A DNA stretch of 50,519 bases from Oligoflexia bacterium (GCA_031292385.1 JARLHE010000033.1:1-50519); one strand, 5' to 3'. Shown: positions 12,391-20,873, counted from the stretch's first letter. Notes: a model not told the origin generated them from the letters alone. Translations and numbers: made by a program.

Positions 12391-13560
12391 GTGAGCAACG
12401 ACGAAGACGATCCGTTTAAAATCACGCCGTCGGCCGAGCCCGATCTCGTCCTCGAAGAACCCGAACTTGCCGATCCATTCGCTTTCGAGCAGCCGGAAGC
12501 GCCCAGCGATCTCGAATCTGCCGTGACGCTGGAAGAGCCCCTTCAGCCTCTTGAGCAGCAGGAGATTCCCGAACTCCCTCAAGAATTTGAGACCCCCGGG
12601 GTAGCCGCGGTCCTGGAAAGCGCGAGCCCTGCCTTCACCCTCTCTGAAGAGCTGATGCCGGCCACGACAATCGAGGAGAGCTTCGCCCCGAACGCTCCCA
12701 GCGAAAATACCGGAGAGCTTTCGGCCGCATCCCCCGCACCGACCGCCGAGCCTACTCCTCCCGAAACAGAACTCGCACCGGCCGCCGCGATCGAAAACGT
12801 TCGCCAATACGCCGACTCGGTCGGCCTTGCCGAAGTCAAAGCCAGCGTTCCCGCCGCCTTCCCCTTCAGCCTTCTCATCGAAGGTAGAATCGGAGATGTC
12901 GAGCGCGAGAAACTCATGGATCTTTTTTCGAATACGGACTTGGGCATCCGCGAAATCGATCTTGAGCCGCAACTCGCGAGTGGCCGGATTCTCATTCCCA
13001 GAATCAGCGAATACGCAGGCGTTCTGCTGGTGCAGGCACTGCGCAGCCTTCCGCTTCGAATGCGGCTCGGACCCGCCGAAGAAATTTACAGCAAAGCAAG
13101 CTCGCTCGACGAGGACACGACTCCCCTGATCCGACCTGACACCGTGGCCGTGTCCCGCTCATCCGATTCAGCCCCCCACCCGGCCGATCTGCTGCCAATG
13201 ACCTCGGAGGACACGCTCCCGCAGTTCTCGACCCAGTTGCTGGAAGTCCTGGATACCATCACGGTCAGCGCGACGCTCAAATCCTCCATCGTCGAGGCGA
13301 ATGACCTATCGGAGCTCCGGGAAGAAGAATTCCAAAAAATACTCGAAAACCTGCAGCGCGAGATCCGCGTCCGCGCCTATCGCAAAGGCGCATCCGGAAT
13401 CGTCCGCTTCAAAACCGAACTTATCCCGCTGAACGTCGCCACTCATTATCGTCTGATGGCAACCGGCGTGGCCGTGCGCCCCGAGCACCTGGATCCGTTT
13501 ACGAATACGGAATTCACCGCGCCTGAGGACCCGCTTTTAGGCGAGCCCGGCACCGGTTAA
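12391..13560 (+). CDS. Acidic protein of unknown function
   Basis: A 389-residue protein without a recognised family. The first ~145 residues are strongly acidic, Pro/Glu-rich and probably disordered (repeated EEPE/LEEP-type stretches). Residues ~155-230 ([22 protein letters not shown]...) and ~275-375 look like folded alpha/beta segments. No signal peptide or membrane span is seen, so it is likely cytoplasmic. The start is GTG at 12391, 33 bases after secA, with an extended -10 box just upstream. Its 3' end overlaps the 3' end of the convergent pckG by 24 bases. Its position after secA might suggest a role with export, but nothing in the sequence supports that directly. Confidence 0.7.
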   Translation: MSNDEDDPFKITPSAEPDLVLEEPELADPFAFEQPEAPSDLESAVTLEEPLQPLEQQEIPELPQEFETPGVAAVLESASPAFTLSEELMPATTIEESFAPNAPSENTGELSAASPAPTAEPTPPETELAPAAAIENVRQYADSVGLAEVKASVPAAFPFSLLIEGRIGDVEREKLMDLFSNTDLGIREIDLEPQLASGRILIPRISEYAGVLLVQALRSLPLRMRLGPAEEIYSKASSLDEDTTPLIRPDTVAVSRSSDSAPHPADLLPMTSEDTLPQFSTQLLEVLDTITVSATLKSSIVEANDLSELREEEFQKILENLQREIRVRAYRKGASGIVRFKTELIPLNVATHYRLMATGVAVRPEHLDPFTNTEFTAPEDPLLGEPGTG

Positions 13561-15399
13561 GCTCCGTTGGTTGAGATTCGCGCTGGGCGTCGTGCTGAAA
13601 TCGGCGAGCATGCGCATTTGCGCCGCGCGCAGCGCCGGCGGCAAGCGATCGCCGAATTTTTCCAAAAGCTCGTTATGCGAGCTGATTTCTTTCGCCCAAA
13701 CCTCGGCGTCGATTTTCATCACCTCGTTGAAGCGCGCATCGCTCATATCAGCGAGCCCGCTCCAGTCGAGGTCTTGAAAAGTCGGCACATGGCCCAGCGG
13801 AGTCTCAATCGATTGCCCGCGGCCCTGCACGCGCTCGAAAATCCACTGCAGAACGCGCATATTATCGCCATAGCCCGGCCACAGGAACTTGCCGTCTTTT
13901 TTACGGAACCAGTTCACCCCGAAAATCAGCGGCGGATGCGTCACCGTGCCGCGCATTTTCAGCCAATGAGCGAAATAATCGCCCATATTGTAGCCGCAGA
14001 ACGGAAGCATCGCCATCGGGTCACGGCGAACCACGCCCACCTGTCCCGTCGCCGCGGCGGTGGTTTCGGAACCCGTCGTCGCCGCGAGATAAACGCCCGA
14101 TTCCCAATCCTTGGCCTGATAAACGAGCGGAATCGTATCCGCGCGCCGGCCGCCGAAAATAAAAGCCGAGATCGGAACGCCCGCGGCGTTTTCCCAATCC
14201 GCGTCGACCGAAGGGCACTGCGAAGCGGGCGCGGTGAAGCGCGCATTCGGATGAGCCGCCTTGCGGCCGCAACCCGGAGTCCACTCCTTGCCCTGCCAGT
14301 CGATCAGGCGAGCCGGAGGCGTTTCGGTCAGATCTTCCCACCAAACATCGCCGTCGATCGTCTCGGCGACGTTCGTGAATATGGTGTTTTTCTCGATCGA
14401 GCGCATCGCGTTCGGATTGGTCTTATAAGACGTACCCGGCGCCACGCCGAAGTACCCCGACTCCGGATTGATCGCGCGCAGATACCCATCCGGGCCCGGC
14501 TTGATCCAGGCGATGTCATCGCCAACCGTCGTGATCTTCCAGCCCGAAAACGCCTTCGGCGGAATGAGCATCGCGAGATTGGTCTTTCCGCACGCGCTCG
14601 GAAACGCGGCGCCGACGTAAACTTTCTGGCCCTTCGGGTTCTCGATGCCCAAAATCAGCATATGCTCGGCAAGCCAGCCCTCGCGGCGCCCCATTTCGGA
14701 AGCGATGCGAAGCGCGAAGCACTTCTTCCCGAGCAGCGCGTTCCCGCCGTAGCCCGAGCCAAAAGACATGATCGTGCGCTCTTCCGGGAAATGAACGATG
14801 TACTTATGTTCGGCGTTGCAAGGCCATTTGACGTCCGCCTGGCCAGCCGCGAGCGGCGCGCCGACCGAGTGCAGGCATTTCACGAAATCGCCGTTCGCAC
14901 CCAAAACCTCGAGCGGGCCCTTGCCCATGCGGGTCATGATCTTCATATTGGCCACGACGTAGGGCGAATCAGTCAGCTCCACCCCGATATGTGAAATCGG
15001 CGAACCGAGCGGCCCCATCGAAAACGGAACCACATACATCGTGCGACCGCGCATGCAGCCCGAAAACAGCGGCTGAAGCGTCTCTTTCATTTCAGCGGGC
15101 GCCATCCAGTTATTGGTCGGGCCGGCGTCTTCTTTTTTTACACTGCAAATGAACGTGCGATCTTCCACGCGCGCCACATCCGACGGATCGGACAGCGCCA
15201 AAAAGCTGTTCGGACGTTTCGCGGGATTGAGCCGCTTCAGCGTCCCGCTTTTAACCATCTCCGTGCAAAGCCGGTCGTATTCCTGATCCGAGCCGTCACA
15301 CCAATAAATCTGAGCCGGCTGGCAAAGCGTGGCCATTTCCGTGACCCAGGCCAAAAGTTTACGATTCGTGACGTTAAGATGATTAAAGTCCGTGTTCAT
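13537..15399 (-). CDS. Phosphoenolpyruvate carboxykinase (GTP)
   Basis: GTP-dependent PEPCK, 620 residues, converting oxaloacetate and GTP to PEP, CO2 and GDP at the entry to gluconeogenesis. Visible motifs are the P-loop [13 protein letters not shown], the metal/nucleotide-binding [13 protein letters not shown], the PEPCK signature around [13 protein letters not shown], and the guanine-binding region [18 protein letters not shown]. The start at 15399 (MNTDFNHLN...) is chosen because AAAGGAC lies just upstream and the family N-terminus begins there. The open frame continues upstream into the tmRNA gene, which cannot be coding. It converges with the acidic-protein gene (24-base overlap). Confidence 0.96.
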   Translation of the reverse strand: MNTDFNHLNVTNRKLLAWVTEMATLCQPAQIYWCDGSDQEYDRLCTEMVKSGTLKRLNPAKRPNSFLALSDPSDVARVEDRTFICSVKKEDAGPTNNWMAPAEMKETLQPLFSGCMRGRTMYVVPFSMGPLGSPISHIGVELTDSPYVVANMKIMTRMGKGPLEVLGANGDFVKCLHSVGAPLAAGQADVKWPCNAEHKYIVHFPEERTIMSFGSGYGGNALLGKKCFALRIASEMGRREGWLAEHMLILGIENPKGQKVYVGAAFPSACGKTNLAMLIPPKAFSGWKITTVGDDIAWIKPGPDGYLRAINPESGYFGVAPGTSYKTNPNAMRSIEKNTIFTNVAETIDGDVWWEDLTETPPARLIDWQGKEWTPGCGRKAAHPNARFTAPASQCPSVDADWENAAGVPISAFIFGGRRADTIPLVYQAKDWESGVYLAATTGSETTAAATGQVGVVRRDPMAMLPFCGYNMGDYFAHWLKMRGTVTHPPLIFGVNWFRKKDGKFLWPGYGDNMRVLQWIFERVQGRGQSIETPLGHVPTFQDLDWSGLADMSDARFNEVMKIDAEVWAKEISSHNELLEKFGDRLPPALRAAQMRMLADFSTTPSANLNQRSLTGAGLA

Positions 15400-15546
15400 T
15401 CGTTGTCCTTTGCGTTGCGGCCAGCCTATCCCAGATTTTTGCCGTTTTGCATCATAAAAATCGCGAAGCTCCTGGGCTCTATCCGACAAATAAACGAAGC
15501 ATAACCGACACTTGCAATCACTCTGCCGAAACAGTGCGTCATATGT

Positions 15547-15552
15547 TATAAA
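15547..15552 (+). promoter_or_regulatory. -10 box of ssrA
   Basis: TATAAA preceded by TGT (an extended -10 element) ends eight bases before the first base of the tmRNA. No convincing -35 hexamer is seen at normal spacing. Confidence 0.5.
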
Positions 15553-15560
15553 AGTTCTAT

Positions 15561-15924
15561 GGGGACGATCCGGTTTCGACGGGAGTGTTGAAGCCCCGGA
15601 TGCATGCCGAGGTGCCATAGGCCTCGTAAAAAAATGGCAACTAGTACTCGCCAACAGCGAATACGCAATGGCTGCTTAATAGTTAACTCTATCTAGCAAC
15701 CACGTTCCGCCTGGATTCGCCCGTGATCCAGGTAGCGAACGTCATTGATACGGGCTAGCGACCGATCTCTCGCATATGGATCGAAAGCGAAATCAAAGTA
15801 TGCGGGGGGTCCAGGGAGCGAGCTGAAGCGCGCCACGGACTCAACTTAAAACTTCAGCTACGCACTGTAGACTCCGGAGGTCGATCACTTTCGGACGTGG
15901 GTTCGACTCCCACCGTCTCCACCA
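15561..15924 (+). ncRNA. tmRNA (transfer-messenger RNA)
   Basis: tmRNA rescues stalled ribosomes with SmpB and tags the unfinished protein. The 5' end GGGGACGATCCGGTTTCGACGG and 3' end GGGTTCGACTCCCACCGTCTCCACCA are diagnostic. The first seven bases pair with the last seven before the discriminator A to form the acceptor stem. The resume codon is GCC at 15650, giving the tag ANSEYAMAA and a TAA stop at 15677-15679. The encoded CCA end is at 15922-15924. The 3' end is used as an integration site: copies of it recur at 16143-16168 and 19246-19266. Confidence 0.97.
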
Positions 15925-15930
15925 TTTTAA
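15910..15930 (+). repeat. Left att-like repeat (tmRNA 3' end)
   Basis: First copy of the 21-bp direct repeat, overlapping the tmRNA acceptor end and CCA. It is identical to 19246-19266. Confidence 0.75.
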
Positions 15931-15939
15931 ATATAATTT

Positions 15940-15985
15940 AAATAGGAATCCCCGCTCGCCACCCGGCGGGCGGGGATTCCTATTT
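15940..15985 (+). terminator. Rho-independent terminator of ssrA
   Basis: A perfect 16-bp stem (15940-15955 with 15970-15985: AAATAGGAATCCCCGC and its complement) surrounds a 14-base loop and ends in TATTTT. It lies 16 bases beyond the tmRNA CCA end. Because the arms begin with A-rich and end with T-rich bases it could work in both directions. Confidence 0.85.
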
Positions 15986-16008
15986 TATGTTTTCAATAGT
16001 CGAAGGCC

Positions 16009-16168
16009 GTGGGAGTCGAACCCCGACTGAGCGGCCGCGATGGACTGTCCAGTGGACAGTCCGGCGCGGTGAGGCGCGCACGATGCGCGACTCAGCGAAG
16101 GAGCCGCCCCCGGAGCGGAGGGCACGAGCCCGACGCGAGAGGGGGTTCGACTCCCACCGTCTCCACCA
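16009..16168. repeat. GC-rich palindromic cassette ending in a tmRNA-tail copy
   Basis: A perfect 16-bp inverted repeat (16009-16024 and 16142-16157, the T-arm sequence GGGGTTCGACTCCCAC and its complement) encloses about 117 GC-rich bases. Further hairpins lie inside, including GGACTGTCC-AGT-GGACAGTCC at about 16043-16063 and GGGC-ACGA-GCCC near 16121-16132. The right arm continues into CGTCTCCACCA, so 16143-16168 is identical over 26 bases to the tmRNA end at 15899-15924. It could be a structured RNA, a foldback mobile cassette or a tRNA/tmRNA-targeting palindromic repeat. No protein reading is convincing. Confidence 0.6.
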
Positions 16169-16425
16169 AATTTGAATGGCTCAGGGCATCAGTCCTGGGC
16201 CGTTTGCGTTTCTAACAATAACAACAACTTGGGAAGAAGGGGTTCGTGGAGATCAGGCGGTTTCATCACCCGAAATCACGCGAAATCACCCCTCTTGCAG
16301 ACTCTTGTAGTTCGCGGCTGTAGTTCGGCGAACTACGCACTACGGATTTTTCGGGCAGGAAACTACGAGCGAACTACTCAGGATTGTTTTGTGATTTGGG
16401 AACTCACTATGCCGGCTGCCCTGAT
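16169..16425. repeat. Intergenic region with GTAGTTCG/CGAACTAC repeat cluster
   Basis: No gene seen. The stretch carries short repeats in both orientations. TGTAGTTCG occurs at 16306-16314 and 16319-16327, CGAACTACG at 16329-16337, AACTACG at 16361-16367 and CGAACTAC at 16370-16377. In addition CGAAATCAC occurs twice in tandem at 16271-16279 and 16281-16289. Such a cluster next to an att-like site resembles arm-type binding sites for an integrase/excisionase, or replication iterons. The role is inferred only. Confidence 0.45.
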
Positions 16426-16905
16426 TTAGGACAGAGCAAACTCCTCAAATTTTCCGTTCTTCCAGCGGAAGTAGGCTGGAATTGGGGGATCGCTTACCGG
16501 GTTATTTTTATAATCTCTCACGTAGGTAACAACCTCCTTCTGTCCGTCGCCATCCACGTCACGAATATCGAAGTAAGGTCCGCAATCGCCAAAGAACGAT
16601 CCAATCTCAACCAAGTCGCCGTCCCATTGAAATGCTCTCATTGTCGACCCGTGAGCTCCGGATGGATAACTGACGAGCAATTCCTGTTTGCCGTCATTAT
16701 TAATGTCAGCGAACTCCGCACGAATGAAATGTGCTCCTTCAGGTGTGCCAACAGGCGGAGCCGGTAGCGATTCCAATACCCTCGCTACACGAACATTCAG
16801 ATTTTCAAAATCTGCCCTGTCCTGCTTCTGCGACCGCCGAGCATCGACCCATTGATAAATTCCAAACCCGACCCCAAATATCGCCAACGCAAGATTTACA
16901 TCCAT
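16426..16905 (-). CDS. FG-GAP/VCBS-like protein with N-terminal membrane anchor
   Basis: A 159-residue protein from the ATG at 16905, chosen because AAGGAG sits seven bases upstream; the frame is open further to 17049. Residues ~3-18 (VNLALAIFGVGFGIYQWV) form a hydrophobic anchor followed by a basic, possibly coiled segment. Two calcium-loop-like FG-GAP repeats follow, FADINNDGKQELLV and IRDVDGDGQKEVVTY. These folds normally build propeller blades, but only two copies are present. The product is probably membrane-attached; its role is unknown. It is island cargo on the strand opposite to the restriction-modification remnant. Confidence 0.6.
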   Translation of the reverse strand: MDVNLALAIFGVGFGIYQWVDARRSQKQDRADFENLNVRVARVLESLPAPPVGTPEGAHFIRAEFADINNDGKQELLVSYPSGAHGSTMRAFQWDGDLVEIGSFFGDCGPYFDIRDVDGDGQKEVVTYVRDYKNNPVSDPPIPAYFRWKNGKFEEFALS

Positions 16906-17138
16906 CCGAACTCCTTCAACAATCGCGTTCCATTCTGCTGCCACCGATAGGGAGCATGCTCGCGAGAAACCAATCGTTTGATAGTCATCACTACGCCCAA
17001 CAAATCCTAAGAGCAATTTCGCGAGAATGCCGCACAGCTCCACAAGCATTTGCCGCTCATAAACCTAAATTGTCTTGAATTGTCACAAGTCGTCTTCAAT
17101 ACTCAATTCTTGAATTTCATTCCAAGGGAGTATTTCGG

Positions 17139-17375
17139 ATGAAGACCGAAGAGCGCTGGCTCTCCGTAGAGGAAATTGCCGCACACCTCGGCGTCTCGAA
17201 GGAGACGATTTACCGTTGGCTAGATCGCGGAAAAGTCCCCGCTCATCGAGTCGGGCGGCTTTGGAAGTTTAAGGCAACAGAGGTCGACCAGTGGGTCGTC
17301 CGTGGCGGCGCTACGCCCGAAGAAGTCGAAGAATTGAAGCAGGAGAAACGAAAAAGTGGCTCTCAAAAAATCTGA
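17139..17375 (+). CDS. Excisionase-type helix-turn-helix DNA-binding protein
   Basis: A 78-residue MerR/excisionase-like HTH protein. The pattern WLSVEEIAAHLGVSKETIYRWLDRGKVPAHRVGRLWKFK is the standard HTH_17 domain, with recognition helix SKETIYRWLDRG and wing HRVGRLWKF. An acidic/basic tail follows. The start at 17139 has AAGGGAG upstream. The gene overlaps the next (hsdM) by 20 bases, an arrangement common for small regulators leading type I restriction-modification operons. It may also act on the att/repeat cluster as an excisionase. Confidence 0.85.
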   Translation: MKTEERWLSVEEIAAHLGVSKETIYRWLDRGKVPAHRVGRLWKFKATEVDQWVVRGGATPEEVEELKQEKRKSGSQKI

Positions 17376-18180
17376 ACTCTACTCGTCGCTTTGGGCCGGT
17401 TGCGATGAGCTTCGCGGCGGAATGGACGCAAGCCAGTACAAGGACTATGTCCTCGTGCTCCTCTTCATCAAATACATCAGCGACAAATACGCCGGACAGC
17501 CTTACGCGCCAATCAAGATTCCTAAAGGCGCAAGCTTCAAGGACATGGTCGCCCTGAAGGGCACCAAAGATATCGGCGATGACATTAATAAAAAGATCAT
17601 CGCTCCGCTTACCAAAGCAAACGATCAGCTCTCTCAGGCGGACTTCCCTGATTTCAACGACTCCACAAAACTCGGCGACGGCAAAGAAAAGGTCGATCGC
17701 CTGACTAACCTGATTGCGATCTTCGAGAATCCAAATCTCGACTTTTCAAAGAATCGAGCCGAAGGCGATGACATCCTGGGCGATGCGTATGAGTACCTCA
17801 TGCGCCACTTCGCTACCGAAAGCGGTAAAAGCAAGGGCCAGTTCTATACGCCAGCCGAAGTCAGCCGCATCATGGCCCAGATTCTGGGCATTAAGACCGC
17901 AAAGATCACTGCCGCGACCACCGTGTATGACCCAACCTGCGGGTCGGGCTCACTTCTCCTCAAAGTAGGTGACGAGGCCGGGACTGAGATCACGCTCTAC
18001 GGGCAAGAAAAAGATGCCGCCACAAGCGGCTTGGCTCGCATGAACATGATCCTGCACAACAACCCGACTGCACTCATTCGACAGGGGAATAACCGCAACC
18101 ATCCGCATTCGGGTTTGCAAATGAAGTCGCCTCTGGAGTACCGAGAGGCAGTCAAGTCAACCGAGGAAGTGTCCGTTTAA
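17356..18180 (+). pseudogene. Truncated type I methyltransferase subunit HsdM fused to an IS3-type transposase tail
   Basis: The frame encodes 274 residues. Residues 1-~242 match the N-terminal part of HsdM: the helical bundle (KKSELYSSLWAGCDELRGGMDASQYKDYVLVLLFIKYISDKY), GQFYTPAEVSRIMAQIL, the SAM-binding DPTCGSGSLLLK and NMILHNNPTALIRQGN. The reading then switches to NRNHPHSGLQMKSPLEYREA, the typical C-terminus of an IS3-family transposase (about 18088-18180). The catalytic NPPF motif, about half of HsdM, and hsdS and hsdR are missing. The start is GTG at 17356 with AGGAG upstream. It cannot be an active methyltransferase and is best read as a relic cut by an insertion sequence. Confidence 0.8.
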
Positions 18181-18195
18181 ACAGGGGCAACTCCA
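18088..18195 (+). mobile_element. 3' remnant of an IS3-family insertion sequence
   Basis: The segment encodes the last ~31 residues of a DDE transposase (H-P-H-S-G-L then S-P-L-E-Y-R, the hallmark tail of IS3-type OrfB). It continues into GTGTCCGTTTAAACAGGGGCAACTCCA-type sequence at 18169-18195, typical of an IS3-family terminal inverted repeat. The rest of the element is absent; it is joined directly to hsdM codons. Confidence 0.6.
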
Positions 18196-18233
18196 ATAGC
18201 TTAAGAGTACATCAAATTGGGCCACACCCATGG

Positions 18234-18239
18234 TATAAC
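18234..18239 (+). promoter_or_regulatory. -10 box before the DUF4238 gene
   Basis: TATAAC preceded by TGG (extended -10) ends exactly six bases before the ATG at 18246. No Shine-Dalgarno is present. The predicted transcript would be leaderless. Confidence 0.45.
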
Positions 18240-18245
18240 ATAGCC

Positions 18246-19199
18246 ATGTCTCAGCCTCGTCGGCACCATTATTGCCCCCAGTTTTACCTGTCGGGCTTCA
18301 CGGAGGACTCTCGTCCTGATGGCCGGCTATGGGCTATCGACAAGACCACGAAGTTGGCCCGACCATCAAAACCCAACCTTGAGGCGCATCAGCGTGATTT
18401 CTACCGGATTGATGTCCAGGAAGGCGCGGATCCGTTTTATCTCGAAAGGGAGTTTTCCAAGATTGAAGACGGAACACGCCACGCCATCGCCCACGTGGTT
18501 TCAACGGGGACGATGCCCGACATTGAAGGTTACGGATTTCTCATGAGCTTCATCGGGCTCCAGGCCGTTCGAACGCCTTGGCACCGCGAATGGCATGGAG
18601 AATTCATGCGCGATATCGCAAAGAAGATGATCCAGATCAGCTGTGCCTCCAAAGAACGATTTGAGCAGATGTATGAAAGGCTCAGGGAGAGCGACTCCGA
18701 CATTCCGGAAGGGGTGAGCTACGATGACATGAGGGCTTTCGTTGACGGCGAAAGGTATCGGATCGAAATCGATCAGACTTTTCAAATCGACGCGATGCTC
18801 AAGATGGCTAGCACCATCACAGATTTATTGATTCCGAGAAACTGGACGATTGTTTTCAGCAACTGCGACACCAACTTTGTAACAAGTGATAATCCGGTCG
18901 GATTAGCTTGGCACTCGGATGTCCCCGGGCCCTATTCACCGGGTTTCGGCCTGAAAAACACGGAAGTCACCTTCCCCTTAAATAAGCGCGTCGCACTAGT
19001 AGGCATGTTTGAACCTATGCCAGCTATAGCTCAGATGTCGGAAGCGGCCGTTGCCTCTTTGAACAATCACGCCATCCGAAGAGCAACAAGGCACATCTAT
19101 TCGGCCACCGAAGACTTTGCTTGGTATAGTTCCGAAAACCGCGTCGAGGGCCGCTCCGCCCTATTCCAAGCTGAGGAAACGGACCGTAGTGAGCCGTAG
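18246..19199 (+). CDS. DUF4238 domain-containing protein
   Basis: A 317-residue protein of the DUF4238 family. It begins with the characteristic RRHHYCPQFYLSGFT (family pattern H-H-x-x-P-x-x-Y-L-x-x-F) followed by GRLWAIDK. A central conserved region FGFLMSFIGLQAVRTP-like (GYGFLMSFIGLQ) comes next, and further on FVTSDNPVGL. The biochemical function is unknown; the conserved histidines and the D-N-P motif suggest a catalytic or metal-binding role. It is the only intact large gene in the ssrA island and has its own promoter-like box. It lies next to the restriction-modification relic, so a defence or addiction role is possible but unproven. Confidence 0.8.
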   Translation: MSQPRRHHYCPQFYLSGFTEDSRPDGRLWAIDKTTKLARPSKPNLEAHQRDFYRIDVQEGADPFYLEREFSKIEDGTRHAIAHVVSTGTMPDIEGYGFLMSFIGLQAVRTPWHREWHGEFMRDIAKKMIQISCASKERFEQMYERLRESDSDIPEGVSYDDMRAFVDGERYRIEIDQTFQIDAMLKMASTITDLLIPRNWTIVFSNCDTNFVTSDNPVGLAWHSDVPGPYSPGFGLKNTEVTFPLNKRVALVGMFEPMPAIAQMSEAAVASLNNHAIRRATRHIYSATEDFAWYSSENRVEGRSALFQAEETDRSEP

Positions 19200-19245
19200 T
19201 TAACGGGCTACTGGTGTCCCGAAATTAAAGACGTTTTCCTTTCTT

Positions 19246-19266
19246 CCACCGTCTCCACCATTTTAA
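19246..19266 (+). repeat. Right att-like repeat of the ssrA island
   Basis: Copy of CCACCGTCTCCACCATTTTAA identical to 15910-15930. It marks the right end of the island; the sequence beyond it presumably followed ssrA before insertion. Confidence 0.75.
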
Positions 19267-19451
19267 GCGCCCGAGGCTCCGCTTGCTACGCAAGCTCGGC
19301 TAAAGAACTCAGGGCGAAATCGCCCTCGACGCTTTTGCGAGCCGAGAATTTGGCTTGATCACAGCACTGCGGGTGATAAAGGAGCCATGCCGCAAATATA
19401 AGGCGGGCTGGGCTTAGAATCCTGCGCTCGCTTGTGGAAAGGATGCACGAA

Positions 19452-19853
19452 ATGACTTTATTTACTGGCTTTGGCGGAACGGCGCTTGGTTTGTTGATGG
19501 CGCTCACTGTCCCTTTATCAGGGGCTCGCGCCGACACGGGTTCTGGAGTCGCGATCTCCTGCAAGGCCACGATTTTCACGGACAATAGCACCACCCCGCT
19601 TGCCATTCAGCCGACCTCGGACGGGCCTGGCCATTGGGAATACAGAGACGATACAACGGGGCTTTATATTTCTGCCGACATGCCTGACCCCGATTTGACG
19701 ACGGGAAGCACTCCGAACTGGGTTTTAATGTCTATCCAGAATGGCAATTCTGGCAGCGCGGCCAATGTGGCGTTTGAACAAAACGGCACAGCCCAGCTGA
19801 CCTACACCGAGTACTCCCCGAAGAAGAACTACGTCTTGGAATGCCATAAATAG
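19452..19853 (+). CDS. Small secreted protein of unknown function
   Basis: A 133-residue protein with a signal peptide (MTLFTGFGGTALGLLMALTVPLSGARA, cleavage near residue 27). The mature domain has two cysteines (ISCKATIF and LECHK at the very end) that could form a disulfide. The start at 19452 is preferred for signal-peptide quality; ATG at 19443 or GTG at 19434 are alternatives, with GGAAAGG just upstream. No family recognised. Probably periplasmic or extracellular. It converges with rlmF, the stops lying about 14 bases apart. Confidence 0.6.
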   Translation: MTLFTGFGGTALGLLMALTVPLSGARADTGSGVAISCKATIFTDNSTTPLAIQPTSDGPGHWEYRDDTTGLYISADMPDPDLTTGSTPNWVLMSIQNGNSGSAANVAFEQNGTAQLTYTEYSPKKNYVLECHK

Positions 19854-19867
19854 CCGAAGGGATTTCG

Positions 19868-20791
19868 TCACAAAATCGAGAAAGTCCACGCCACAATACG
19901 GCTGATCTTTTGCCCCTGCGACATCATTTGCTCACGGTAGTCCGTAACGCCCGCTTTTCGTAGTTCTCTATAAATGCTCTGCAGATTATCCACTTTAGAG
20001 ACCAGCGTAGAGAACCATACACACTGAGTTGAAAACTCAGCGCTCTCAGTAATCATACGCCGAACAAACTCCAGCTCGCCTCCTGGGCACCATAGCTCGG
20101 ACGCCTGGCCACCAAAGTTCTTCAGCGGAGGCTTGATTTTACCGATGCCTTGCGCGGGTTTTTTTCCCAGGTTCTTCCACTTTCGCCGGGAGCCTTCCTG
20201 AGCTTCCTCAAGCGATGAGTGAAAAGGAGGATTGCATACGGAAAGATCGAATTTTTCGCCCGGGTTTAAAATACCCCGAAAGATTTGCGATGAGGCTTTC
20301 TGATGTCTCAGCTCAATCCGGCCTTTAAGACCGGGATTTTCGTCGATGATAAGTTTTGCCGATGCAAGCGCCCGTTCGTCAACATCGGCTCCAACGAAAC
20401 TCCAGCCGTACTCGCTTTGACCGATGATCGGATAAACGCAGTTTGCGCCGACACCGATATCCAGGATTCGAACGCCTGGTCCAGTAGGTATCTTTCCGTC
20501 GTTAAACTCTGCGATAAGATCGGCGGCATAGTGGACATAATCCGCGCGGCCGGGAATGGGCGGACAGAGGTACCCCTCGGGAACATCCCAGTGCTCGATA
20601 TTGTAAAACTGCTTAAGAATAGCGCGATTGAGCGCTTTAACGGACGCGGGGTTTGCAAAGTCAATGGATGGATCGCCATAGGGAGTCTCAATCACGAACG
20701 ACGAAAGCTCAGGCAGCGCTTCAGTCAGCCGCGCAAAATCATAGCGACCCTGGTGGCGATTTCGTGGATGAAGAGTGGGACGATTTTTCAT
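19868..20791 (-). CDS. 23S rRNA (adenine-1618-N6)-methyltransferase RlmF
   Basis: A 307-residue RlmF homologue that methylates A1618 of 23S rRNA using SAM. Diagnostic features are the N-terminal [13 protein letters not shown], the SAM-binding [16 protein letters not shown], the adenine-N6 catalytic motif CNPPFHSS, and the [15 protein letters not shown] segment. The start at 20791 is chosen because GAGGCG lies upstream and the family N-terminus is M-K-N-R-P. An extended -10 (TGC-TATGGT) lies about 20 bases before it, on the minus strand. The gene is divergent from the MnmC-like gene, suggesting a small RNA-modification locus. Confidence 0.93.
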   Translation of the reverse strand: MKNRPTLHPRNRHQGRYDFARLTEALPELSSFVIETPYGDPSIDFANPASVKALNRAILKQFYNIEHWDVPEGYLCPPIPGRADYVHYAADLIAEFNDGKIPTGPGVRILDIGVGANCVYPIIGQSEYGWSFVGADVDERALASAKLIIDENPGLKGRIELRHQKASSQIFRGILNPGEKFDLSVCNPPFHSSLEEAQEGSRRKWKNLGKKPAQGIGKIKPPLKNFGGQASELWCPGGELEFVRRMITESAEFSTQCVWFSTLVSKVDNLQSIYRELRKAGVTDYREQMMSQGQKISRIVAWTFSIL

Positions 20792-20873
20792 TCGGAACGC
20801 CTCGCGCGAGAACCATAGCACAGTGCGGCTAAATTTACAGCCCCAGATTCAAACCGTTTCAGGCGGCTTGTGG

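Larger units (their letters stand above)
15910..19266. mobile_element. Integrated island at the ssrA 3' end
   Basis: A 3.3-kb segment bounded by 21-bp direct repeats, CCACCGTCTCCACCATTTTAA at 15910-15930 (inside/after the tmRNA 3' end) and 19246-19266. This is the classical signature of site-specific integration into ssrA. The cargo is an FG-GAP-like protein, an HTH of excisionase type, a broken hsdM and a DUF4238 protein. No integrase is present, so the element is either a deletion derivative or mobilised in trans. An additional, longer copy of the tmRNA end sits inside at 16143-16168. Confidence 0.75.

Noticed and set aside
15400..15654. 85-codon N-terminal extension of PEP carboxykinase
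   Set aside because: It overlaps the tmRNA gene and lacks family similarity; a good ribosome binding site supports the start at 15399.
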